Assembly: GCA_051453625.1 (NCBI GenBank)
Contig: JBOZIK010000001.1
Coordinates: forward strand, 181,825,205 to 181,879,318
DNA: 54,114 bases
Source of the DNA: Welwitschia mirabilis
Lineage: Eukaryota; Gnetophyta; Gnetopsida; Welwitschiales
Reading direction: 5' to 3'
The position numbers and the translations under genes are program-made. This document shows positions 11,408-21,537 of this stretch, one piece after another; the first letter of the stretch is position 1, and the number at the start of each line of letters is the position of its first letter. Under the pieces are notes generated by a model that was not told where the DNA came from, did not search any database, and worked only from the letters and a program-made list of their open reading frames with translations.

Positions 11408-12505
11408 TCGTATCTTTTCATGAGGCCAAATTTTACTAGATTAAGACCTTTTTTTTTCCCCCAGATTTGGAGCAAGTAGATTTTCTAGATGTTATAAAAT
11501 AAGTAATTAATAATATCAAAAAAATAACTGATGAAGTAATTATTCTTAAATATCTATCTATTCTTACCTATAAAACTATTATATATTTTTTGTTCCTATG
11601 GTGGAGCATCATTAATGTTATCAACACCTATAGAGAAAGTGCTATTTATGAGTGAATGATATTCTTATATGAAAATTGATCTTTATACATGTACATGTGA
11701 AATATAGTAAAAAAATATATGCTTATTGGAAAATCCTTTACTATTAAAATATTCTATGTCTCCCCTTCTTCCTATTTTTATTATGCCTTATTAATTTAAA
11801 AATGCTAAATATAAGATATTACAATCAAATATTACATATGTAAGTGAATCAAATTTAAAAATAGCAACCTCTTTATTACATATAAGAAGGCTCTCATCCC
11901 TCAACATATGCAAAGTATATGTTTGTATTTAGAAGATAAAAATAAATCAATATTAATTAGATAACATAATTACTAAAGAAAATAAATTAATACTAGCATC
12001 TATTGATAATTTAAAAATATCAATACCATGATGAGGGTTTTTAAAGTTGTCTAAATAAATTCAATTGATAACTTGTATTTCATTAAGTACTTAGACTTTA
12101 TTATACAAATTAATGTTAAAAAAGAATACTACAATGTAAGAAAAATTTTTAAAACTTGCTTGAAATACCGTTATTAGGTAGAAACAAGGGCAACTAAGCA
12201 CCACTCCTAGTGTCCTCTTTACTTTCAATAACATAGCCACAAGAAATATTCAACTAAATATCACAATATGAAATGGATGTGAATGTAATATTAATAATTT
12301 AATACTCTAAGTAAACATAAAGATATACTATTTTATAACATGCACACTATGATGAAGGTAAATTCTACAAATCTAAAGCATTAATCATAGTATCATTTGA
12401 ACCTATATGACTTTAGTTCATGTTTTTAATTTTAGCATCATGCTTCTTATTAAAGAAGTAACTATGTTATAAGGATGCCAAATTGTCTTTCCTATCTTCT
12501 TTCAC
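11408..12505 (-). other. CACTA interior between the two transposase genes; nothing recognisable
   Basis: On the minus strand this would be the end of the TNPD-type gene and the spacer before the TNPA-type gene. I see many stops and no motif that I can name. Confidence 0.45.
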
Positions 12506-12509
12506 TTTA

Positions 12510-14085
12510 GAAAATTTCTAATTTTTAGTCTCATCATAATATATATTGGATTAAATGATGCTATAATGCTCCATAAAGAATCCTCAATGTATTATACATA
12601 GAAAACCTGTGATTCCTAACTAGCTAATATAAACAATTCATCTTATTCATGATCATCCCTAACATATTTAGTTATCTTAGTAAGAGTGAAACTATCTCAT
12701 CCTTCTTCATGTTAGCTTATTAAAGAACATATAACCATTTACATTTAAATACCACAACATTGAATATGAAACTATAATCTAATATATCTTTCAAGACATC
12801 ATAATATTTTACATTATTATGTGTAGTATTGTTATCCTTTATATTAAATACATAAGGAGTATTTACAATTATAGAAAATATGCTATTTTAACATATTAAC
12901 TCTACATGTTTTTCCTTTACATGAAATCTATACCTATTATTAGGTATCCCTTATACCTTAGTGCATGCCTACTTGAAGGATGTGATAACCATTCCACTTC
13001 TTTTTCTTGTTTTTTATCAAGCATGCATTTTTCACTTAATAATAAAATCTAAGATGTCAAAAGGAAAAAATTATTTTAGACATCATAATGATAAAAAATT
13101 AATAACTTTATATATAATTTATTATACATTACACATTATTCAAGCCAAGTAGGAAAATAATCTTTATGAATTTGAATCTGTGAAGACTTTATCATTTGCA
13201 ATAATTCTCTATGAATTTCTTGTAAATGTTGACTTTACACATATAAAATATAATAATAATAAAATAATAAAATTTTGATTAACATATCTTACATATGATT
13301 CAATGCAAGAGGTACTAAATAATATATATCTATGTTCTTGTTTAATTTTCATTTCGCTCAATAAAATACTCCTTGCTGCACTTAGTGATCTTTCTTTTGG
13401 ATGTATAGATGATTCACTAGCTTGATTTTCAAGAACTTCATTGCATTATGATTGATTTTGAAAGGTTTTAATATTTGTCATGTATTTAGTGCAAAAGATT
13501 AATGCTTCTTTTATAAGAAATCTTCTAAAATGCATTCCTCTAGTTTGTTCTTGTTTTTGATATACCCCTTTAAAACTTTGAAGAACATAAATGGTAGATA
13601 TGTCAAAAATTTATAGTTATTTCATAATGATTAACAAGCTAAATTTATAACCAAAAAAATAATATTCTTATTACCTTTATATAGGATACATCCATCGATA
13701 TTGCAAAGTCCAATAAAACCTAAACTTCCTTATCAAATGAATAGGTAAATGCATGATGATATTAAATAAAGATAGAGGAAATATTCTCTCAAGATCATGA
13801 AGTATAATAATAATTCTTAATTTTACTTCTTTCAAAATTTATATATTAAATTCCTTATGAAAAATCTCCTTTAATAATAAACATTATTGAATTATTAAAG
13901 GATGTGCCTTCGATGGAAGCAAGTTATGTAAAGAAATAGGAAGAATAAGTTACAAAAGAACATGGTAGTCATGAATTTTAGGCCTAAATAGTTTATGTTT
14001 TTTTTGTAGGATACACCTATGAATATTTGATGTGTAACCATTTAGAAGTTTCAACTCTAATATCATATTAAGAAAAGAATTATTT
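12510..14085 (-). pseudogene. TNPD-type CACTA transposase remnant (Transposase_21 C-term, DUF4218, DUF4216)
   Basis: Minus-strand reading from the right. Near 14050-13930: NGYTSNIHRCI and RPKIHDYHVLL..LILPIS, matching the end of Transposase_21 ('GYASNI.RCV..L KSHDCHVLLQQLLPIA'). Near 13820-13680: HDLERIFPLSLFNIIMHLPI and, further on, LQYRWMYPI, the core of DUF4218 ('LE.IFPP.FFD.M.HL..HL..E....GPV.YRWMYPIERY'). Near 13500: IKEALIFCTKYM. Near 13190: HKDYFPTWLE ('FP.WF'). Near 12960: YKGYLIIGIDF ('Y.GY.ING.RFHT'). Near 12750-12520: VFKCKWL, then DELFILAS.ESQVFYV, the DUF4216 core. Frames change several times. The normal protein is about 1000 residues; the N-terminal half, including the DDE-type catalytic region, is missing before the subterminal repeats. 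Confidence 0.88.
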
Positions 14086-14099
14086 TTATTTTGCAAACA

Positions 14100-14445
14100 T
14101 CACAAAACTTATATGCATGTCTATAAAAATGCCTTAAATAAGATATTTTTAGACATTTCCATAGAAACACATTAAAAATATTTTTAAGGAATTTTTATAA
14201 AAACTCCTTAAAATACTACATTTTTTACTACATTTTAAGGCTTTTAGAATTATGCCTTTAAAAAGTATCTTTTAAGGATTTTTTTTTTAAAAATGCCTTA
14301 GAATGTAAGCTTTAGGGTGATTATAAAGAAATACTTTAAAAGACTCTAAGTAATTCTAGTGAGAAATTTTAGGTTTTTTAATTTTTTAAGAAATTCCTTA
14401 AACTCTTTTAGGAAAAATTTTAAGGCCTTTTAAGGCATTTTCTAG
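14100..14445 (-). repeat. CACTA subterminal repeats
   Basis: At least eight copies of a short word, TTTTAAGGCATTTT or its complement AATGCCTTAAAA with variants, occur in both orientations (for example near 14132, 14232, 14257, 14270, 14294, 14391 and 14419). Clusters of short motifs next to the tip are the usual binding sites for the TNPA-type protein. Confidence 0.75.
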
Positions 14446-14463
14446 CCTATATTTCTAGTAGCG
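14446..14463 (-). repeat. CACTA terminal inverted repeat, right tip
   Basis: On the minus strand the tip is CGCTACTAGAAATATAGG. The usual first bases are CACTA; here the second base is G. The flanking DNA at once becomes minus-strand Athila integrase, so this is the insertion border. A 3-bp target duplication (TAT at 14464-14466) cannot be tested without the left end. Confidence 0.65.
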
Positions 14464-14469
14464 TATTTT

Positions 14470-15535
14470 CTTTTAAATTTTTTTTTCTAAGGGATGTTTT
14501 AATTATGGAATGTTTTCATCTTTTTCTTATTGATCTTTATATTTTCATAAGTCTCATTTCTGATTTCATCTAACTCATTGAGTAAAATAGCCCTTTGCTT
14601 TCTTACTATTTCAAAATCTAAATTCATATTTTTGATTGTCTAATATGCCTTATGTTTAAGTTCAACAGGTAGATGGTAAGCCTTTTCATAAACTAACCTA
14701 AATGGGGACATTTCTAATCATGTTTTATAAGCTATTTGAAAAGCCCATAGAACATCATTTAGCTTATAATACCAATTCTTTTGAGTTGTATTTACTACTT
14801 TATGAAGTATGTTTTTTATTTCTCTATCAGCAACCTTAACCACTAGTTTAGGGATGATAAGGATTTATAACTTCATGAATAATCCCATATTACAAGAAGA
14901 TTATTAAATTTTCTATTGCAAAAATAAGTACTTCCATTACTAATCAAGACCCAAGGATAATCAAATATTATTAAAATGCTCTCTGTAAAGAACTTTACTA
15001 CATTTTGGACATTGTTAGATCTACAATAATATGCTTCTATCCATTTAGTGACATAATCAATATAAACAATAATATAGTAATGTCCATTTAAAGAAGAATA
15101 TGAGCCTTGAAAGTTAATACCCTAAATATTAAAAGGTTTAATAAAAATAATTGGGTTTAAAAGCATCATATTTTTTCATGTAGGACTATCAATTTTTTAG
15201 CAATTTTTATGTTTTATAGTAGAGATAAGAATCCTTAAAAATGGATGGCTAGTAAAAACTAGATTGAATAATTTTCATGGTAGATTTATTAGCAGAGGAA
15301 TGACTACCACANNNNNNNNNNACAAGCCTTAGAGTGGTAATGCTTAAGAATGTTATGAATTTCTAATTAACAGATACATTTATGAATAACTTAATTTGGA
15401 AAATATTTAAATAGGTAAGGACTATTTCAAAAGAAATATTTAACCTGACTTAAAAGTTTCTTCTTATCATTAAAGATCCAATAAGAGGGAATAACATTAA
15501 AAAATAAATAATTTGCAATGTTAGTGAACCAAGGT
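14470..15535 (-). pseudogene. Athila-type gypsy integrase remnant, split by CACTA
   Basis: Minus-strand reading: PWFTNIANYL (about 15535) is the Athila pre-integrase block. NGHYYIIVYIDYVTKWIEAY (about 15090-15030) matches 'YILV.VDYVSKWVEA' and keeps the first catalytic Asp. Next comes ISNGSTYFCN (about 14945-14915), where the family has ISDGG.HFCN, so the second Asp is Asn. Then WYYKLNDVLWAFQIAYKT and MSPFRLVYEKAYHLPVELKH (about 14780-14660) match 'W...L.DALWAYRTAYKTP.GMSPY.LVYGKACHLPVELEH'. The reading ends at about 14480 in KTFHN, just before the CACTA tip. The normal continuation ('FK.GQKVLLYNSRL') is displaced. A 10-N gap lies at 15312-15321. Confidence 0.9.
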
Positions 15536-15905
15536 AATTTTAAAGTTTTTTTCTAGTATTTGAATTGGACTTATTCATTACTATATGAGATTGAACAGAT
15601 TATTTCATTATCTAAAAGCTTAATTACTTCATTTTTACTACCTCTTTTAAGGTTGTGTTAATTCTATGTTAGGCTTTAATGGATGGTTCAGCATTTTATT
15701 CTAAGTAAATGTGGTGCATATAAATGCTAGGGTCAATGTATCTAATGTAAAAAAGGATCCATTTAATGGCTAGTCTATGTTTCCTCAAGACATTTATTAT
15801 GTAATTTCTTGGGATCAAGATGAAGAGGAATTAATTACTAATGGAAAACTAGAGTCATCTCCTAAAAAAGCACATTTAGGATTATCAAGAAGATGTTTAA
15901 GGTTA
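15536..15905 (-). pseudogene. Athila-type RT N-terminus only; palm and RNase H deleted
   Basis: Minus-strand reading from about 15890: RKHRLAIKWILFYIRYIDPS, then MHHIYLE, then RINTTLKEVVKMK (about 15800-15660). This matches the Athila RT start 'KK.KKAIGWTIADI.GI.PS.CMH.I.LE.......RRLNP.MKEVV..E'. After a stretch matching 'ISDS.WVSPVQVVPKK' in decayed form (about 15600-15560) the sequence jumps directly to the pre-integrase block PWFTNIANYL. The rest of RT, including YVDD, and all RNase H are absent (about 1.4 kb in a normal element). Confidence 0.82.
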
Positions 15906-15989
15906 ATGGGGGGTTCATCTTATGTGATGATATAAATTTCTTATCCTTGGAAAAGATATAATGCATAGTCATCATAAAGGTTAGGAAAA

Positions 15990-16480
15990 GATTCTTATTG
16001 ATTGAGAAGGCCTTCTATTTATACATGTATTATATTCCATCATTATTAGAAGGCAATTTCATGCCATTAAAAACATTGAATTCTATGGTCATGTTATTAA
16101 AAGATATTTTCATTAGACCATTTTTATAGTTAATCAAGGCATTATAAGTTGCTAGGAATGGTTTTTCTAAGATGATGAGGATTGAATGATTGTTTTTTTT
16201 TTCATATTTAAAACCACAAAATCCATCAAAATATAATAGAGGTCTACCCTAACAATGATATCTTCGATTACTCCTATTAGGGTTTTCAAGGAATTCTTAA
16301 TAAGTTGAAGTTAGATTTCTGATGTTTTTAAGTCTTTACAAGCCTAATTCTTTGTAATTACCATAAGAAAGTAGGTTTACATTATCTTTTAAATCTAATA
16401 AGTCTTGGTTAAAGTGGTGTTTTCCTCCCTCCAATGATAAAGGAAATTATAGAATAGCTAGGGTTCTTATATTAGGGAAA
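15990..16480 (-). pseudogene. Athila-type gypsy protease remnant
   Basis: Minus-strand reading near 16330-16190: LKTLIGVIEDIIVRVDLYYI and MDFVVLNM. This matches 'YP.GVVEDVLV.V..F.FPADFVVLDM', the Athila protease core. It is followed by the decayed 'PIILGRPFLATA.ALI'. Stops are present. It lies between gag (right) and RT (left), as in the family. Confidence 0.78.
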
Positions 16481-17470
16481 AAGTTGGTTTTGAAGGATTG
16501 AACTAGTTTTTTATGCTAAAGAGCCTTTACTTTTGATTTTCATTAGTCTTTATATTATACACATGTCTTCAATGAAGTTTGTATAAGAATAAACTTACTT
16601 AATTGCTTCTAATAGAGAGATGTTTATTTTGACTTCTTTGGAAATTTCTATTGCATCTAACTATTTTTTCATAATTTTTTTCTTCCTAAGTTATTAAGCA
16701 AATGGTAGAGGTTCTTAATAAGTGGGCAATGACTTTCTAGTTCCTTTGCTGTTTTGTTCTTTTCTTTGGTTTTTTTAGGTGTTAATTCATCCTAATTTTG
16801 GTTTTTCTCAAATTGATTATTTAACTCTTTCCCACTTCTAAGATGAATTATCTTGGTTTATTTGATTTGGATAAGCTCTAATCTTTCATGAATCTAATAC
16901 CTTTTAGGTTTAACTATGAGTTTATGGAAAGTTTAAAGATAATTTAAATTATAATTTTTTCAAGTTTTTTGAGAGAGGAAGTGTGTTATTGGGTGGTACA
17001 CTCTAGATTGCTCAAGCAGAAGGAATGTTACTTAAGAGTTTATTCATGATTATGGATAACTTGGGTTTGGATTTTAATTTTTTTTAATGATTCCTCTAAT
17101 GGAGTAGATGATGAGGGTTATTCATGATTTAATGTAAAAGAATGAGGGGATTATGAGGAAACATAATTTCTTGATTAACTATTAGAACTTCAATTATATG
17201 ACTTTTTCCGTTTCTGAAAAAATTTGAAATGGCTCCTCCACCTATGGCTATAGGTATGTGAATACATCTTTTTTTTTTTTTCGATTTTACTAATGAAGTC
17301 TTACTATATTGACCTATTCATTTACTATATTTTAAAATATAGATATGGAGGAATACTTAGCTGTCTCATGTGAGTCTATATGATAGACTAAGTACTTAGG
17401 TATAGATGTTAGAGGTTTAGATAAGGTGGAAAGGGATTCCGTTATTCTTGTCAACTCATCTATCCTATTA
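16481..17470 (-). other. Athila gag-protease linker; no clear motif
   Basis: This lies between the recognisable gag core and protease. It should hold the end of gag and its linker. I see frequent stops and no zinc knuckle that I would trust. Confidence 0.4.
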
Positions 17471-17474
17471 TTGA

Positions 17475-18175
17475 TCTCAAAAGTATTAAGAACTATAAAC
17501 ACACTAGTGATATTTATAAAATATTGGAATCTAGATGATTCACTTACCTTTTTCTAGTTTCTAAAGCTTTAGCTATAGTTTTAAGGTAATCCCAAACTTC
17601 ATCTAGGGGGATACTCTAGAATCTATCTCTACTCATCATCTTAGCTAATTTGATATCATTTGTCAATAATCCATCATAAAAGAAATTAATCATTCTACCT
17701 TGCTCAAATCCATATTGGGGACAATTCTGAAGTAAGTCATTAAACATGTTTAAGGCTTGTGAAAAGATTTTATGATCTTTCTATTGATAGTTCATCATAT
17801 CTTACCTTAAAGAGTCAGTTTTATGATTAACAAAGAAATTTATAATAAGAGATCTAGTTAGATTATTCCAAGTTGTAATAGAGAGAGGTTTAAAAGTATA
17901 GAACCAAGATTTAGCTTTTTCCTTGATGAAGAATAAGAAAAGGTAAGTCTAAGAGTGTCATAAATATTGGGGTATTAAGGTACAATAGATAGTACACACT
18001 CAAATTACTTGAGGTGTAGGTAGAAGCCCTTAGATTCTAAGCCATGAAAATGGGAAAGTAACTATATGGTAAATATCTTAAACTCTAGCCTATGTGTTAT
18101 TAGTAGTTAGACTATACATGAAGGGGTACCTAAGCATTAAGGTTATAACTAATTACAAAGGGTTTACTTAGGGTG
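17475..18175 (-). pseudogene. Athila-type gag remnant
   Basis: Minus-strand reading: FHGLESKGFYLHL (about 18050; 'F.GL..EDP..HL'), then AKSWFYTFKPLSITTWNNLT (about 17915-17855; 'AK.WL.SLP.GSI.TWD.L'). Next are FSQALNMFNDLLQNCPQYGF (about 17770-17710; 'SL.EAWERFKELLR.CPHHG') and MINFFYDGLL (about 17695; 'FY.GL'). The long open stretch 17900-17500 has few stops. This is the capsid core of the gag of Athila/Tat-type elements. The start codon and N-terminus are not identifiable. Confidence 0.85.
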
Positions 18176-18179
18176 GTTA

Positions 18180-21100
18180 TTATTAGGTTGATTTTGTGAT
18201 GTATTTTGGTTAATGTTTTGGATTACGTTTTAACTAAGATAATAGAAATGTAAATTATCTAATAGTTTCTCATTGACTAGGGTATGTTGTTATTAGAGAG
18301 GCATTAAAATTTGGATTGGGCATTTGTGTTTGATTGTTTCACTTCATAATATCCAAAATCATACGTGAATAATTTTTTATTATACAATCAATACAAAAAT
18401 ATTTAAAGGCAATGGAGATAAATAAGACATTTTGGAAGTTTACAAGAATTTCAATAAAACATAAGATTTTATAAGAAAAAAGGATTCCTTTAGACTAAAA
18501 AAGGATGCAAAAATTGTAACCATAAAAAGATATGTAAGAAGTAACAAAATCATACTTGAAATGAAGTGATAGGAGAATCATATAAAAGATACTAGAAAAT
18601 CATAAGAATTATATTAGATGTATAAGAAATATAGATCATACAAGATTCAAGAATTACACATAACCATGAAATAGATACAGATATGCCTAAGACCATACAA
18701 GAGATAAAAGAGAATCCTAGAGCCATACCTTGATTTGATGTGAAGTTTTCTAAGCTTTAAGATTGATATGACCAAGCTCCAAAGACTCTAAGCTTTCTAA
18801 GACTTCAAAATTTCCAAACTCTAATATGCAAGATCATCAAAATTCAAGTCTAGAAGATATCCACATAGTAAGACTAAAGGAAAGTGAGTCTTATTTATAT
18901 TGATAAAAATAAATTTAGAAGGTAATAAGAATTTCAATGGACACATACAAATCACTAATATTATTTAGAAAATGGTTAAGATTCGCTAACCCCTAATCAC
19001 GACTTTGCCTAACCACTAGGTACATTTAATATTTAATTATCATAATAATAAATGCTCAACATGCTATTACTTGTAATAATTATAATAAAGAATCAAGATG
19101 AATCACTTAGGAAGTAATTTCAATAGAAACATCAAGATACTATTTTGTCATATAAAAATATTTTTCCATAATGATTAAATATTAATCACTAATTAAAAAA
19201 TGCAACATCATAATTATTTTAGCATCAACTACTAAAATAAAATATTGAAATAAGTCAACATAATACATCCTGATAATTATAGACATTATAAAAATCTTTG
19301 GTATGCATTAAAATAAGGAAATAGACTAATCATTGTACATTGAATGCAATAGTTACCAAAAAAATCACTAATTTATCTACCAATAAAATATTATTAAATA
19401 AAATAAAAAATATTAAACAAGAATATTATTAACTATAGTAGTTACAAGAAAAGGAAGAATTTAAAATAATTATTACAACATAATAATTTTTAACCAATAA
19501 ACTAAACAATTGCATTTCAAATAAAGATATAATAATAAATAAAGAATATGTAAATAATTTAGCAACTCAATCATCTTAATTAATCCTAATGCATAAAAAT
19601 TATTTTTATTTATTTTATATTTATCTATTTGGACTAAATCTTTAGATATTTATAAATCTAAACACGATAGGTTAATTTTAATATAATATTCTCTATTCTT
19701 CATTGTTGTTGAAGTTAGATCCATAATTTCATTAAAAGGTATTCTAATTATATGACATAATTCCTATCAAATCCAATATATACATGTTTCAGAAGAGTTT
19801 TAGATGAGAACCAAATGAGAGACAATCTTTCAAAGATTTATAAAGGTCTCAGGTAAAGTTTCAAATTCTGATTTACAAAAGGGCCAATGGAATTAATCAA
19901 GGAATGTGGTGTTATAAATTTTTTAATAGTTATGATGTTGGAAAAAAGATAGAGCTTTATAGGGCTTATAAAAATTGTTTAGAATTACAAGATTATAGGA
20001 AAATTTAACAAAAATCAAAATGATAATACACTTAAAGTAAAACTTAAATAAAAATAAACCCTAAATATATTTTTCATTTTCAAAGATTTTTAGTAGAAAA
20101 TATAGAATACAATCAAAACAAAAATTTAAATACTAAAATAAAATTTATAAAAAATCAAAAGAACAAAAGAAATAAGTTCTATATTAGTTTTTTCACCTTG
20201 TTTTGGTTGTGACCTGAATAAATCTTAATAGACCTATAATATAAAATATTTAATATGAAAAATTTCCTTTAGTTTAGAATGAAAAACTAAATAAAAACTA
20301 TAAACTAAACTAGTTTAGATATTAATGAAAATGGATTAGTATTTATCATTGAAAAAAAAAAGAAAATGAAAGAACACTTAAAGGAAGAAGGATCAATTTG
20401 GATTTCACTGGAAGAAATCAATACCAACCACTGAAAGAATTTAAAATAAAACTAAACTAAAAATTTATAAGAAAGTAAAATTATGCTTCTCTTAAAAATC
20501 TACCATGTTGTTATCCCCAATTACAGTGCTAAAACTTGTTCATTCATTAGTACAGTTGAACTAAAATAAATTGATTAATACCCAGTATCATACTTCATAG
20601 GGATAATTGAGGTAAACTTAATTTAAAAGGTACATAAGATTACTAAACCTGCAATAAAAATCCCTTAAAAAAAGGAAAAATTAAGAGTAAAAAATTATGA
20701 TGAACTTCAATCAGATAAGTAGGAAAACAAACAAGCTTTAAAGGTCTAGTTTGCCTTATCTAATAAAGCACTTTCATTCTAATGATATCTTGCAATTTCC
20801 TAAAATATATCTTAAATCATTAACTCCTGACGGCTTAGGTCATGATGGCATAATTTCATTTACCACATGAACATTGCTTAACTCAATAGTTATTTGATCC
20901 TTCATAACCCTTTCATAAAGAAAGTAAGAACTATAATATTTAAAATTCATCAAATAAAAGTAACTACAACCAACTAACATAAGGGCTTCACTCAGTTATC
21001 AATAGTACTTAATAATGTAGTTTAAGTATTACAAGTATAAAGCTATTTAAAATAAAAAATGAATACCTATGCCTTTTATTAAACCAATAAAGTACATTAG

Positions 21101-21377
21101 ATCAAAATGAGAAGATGGAACTAGTTTAGACTTCTCAAACTAGCCTTGAAATAAGTCAACTTCCTAAAAAAGGTACTTATGAGGCTATGTTAACTATGAT
21201 GCTCTAAGGATTTTTACTATGCTTTACCAACCAAGAGATGTTTACAAATGAAGGTACAAGATCCTTTTATAGGTAAGTATGGAGTAAAGGTGATTGGGAT
21301 CCTTTAATTTATAGTAGTAGATGGTTAGTTACAATTATTTATCTCAAAGAATTACAATTCTTTATCTCAAAGAATTA
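18180..21377. other. decayed LTR-like AT-rich sequence, no gene
   Basis: Upstream of the Athila gag in its own orientation, so leader and 5' LTR are expected. No PBS was found. Part of it (about 18455-18640) resembles 53150-53290 in word order, so both may belong to one repeat family. Around 18960-19030 the words 'cctaaccactaggtacat' resemble 52015-52040 inside another LTR. No coding motif was seen on either strand. Confidence 0.45.
21338..21377. repeat. direct repeat of 17 bp
   Basis: The word tttatctcaaagaatta occurs at 21338-21354 and again at 21361-21377, separated by six bases. It leads directly into the 26-bp minisatellite. Confidence 0.8.
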
Positions 21378-21537
21378 GGTAGGATGGATAAGATTCCATC
21401 TTGTATAATTAGATAGAATCTTCATCATGTAGTGTTAGATGAAATTTTTATCCCATAGTGTTTGACGGAGGTTTTTATGTAGTATTAGGTAACATCTTTA
21501 TCCTCTAGCATTTGGTGGAGATTTTCATGATGATTCC
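21378..21537. repeat. degenerate 26-bp minisatellite
   Basis: About six units of 24-26 bp with the pattern GATGGAATCTTTATC..GTAGTGTTA start near 21378 (a longer first unit), 21412, 21438, 21464, 21488 and 21514. Units differ by a few substitutions and small deletions. Confidence 0.75.

Larger units (their letters stand above)
10400..14463 (-). mobile_element. En/Spm (CACTA) DNA transposon, minus strand, internally deleted
   Basis: The right tip on the minus strand reads CGCTACTAGAAAT (14463 down to 14451), one base from the usual CACTACTAGAAAT. About 330 bp of subterminal repeats follow inwards. Coding order on the minus strand is: C-terminal end of Transposase_21, then DUF4218, then DUF4216, then a separate Transposase_24-like gene. 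This is the order of plant En/Spm elements (TNPD then TNPA). Most of the Transposase_21 domain is absent, so the element could not move itself. The left tip was not found; 10400 is a guess bounded by the last sequence resembling the element. Confidence 0.75.

Noticed and set aside
12961-13152. 63-codon plus-strand frame
   Set aside because: Antisense shadow of the CACTA transposase remnant.
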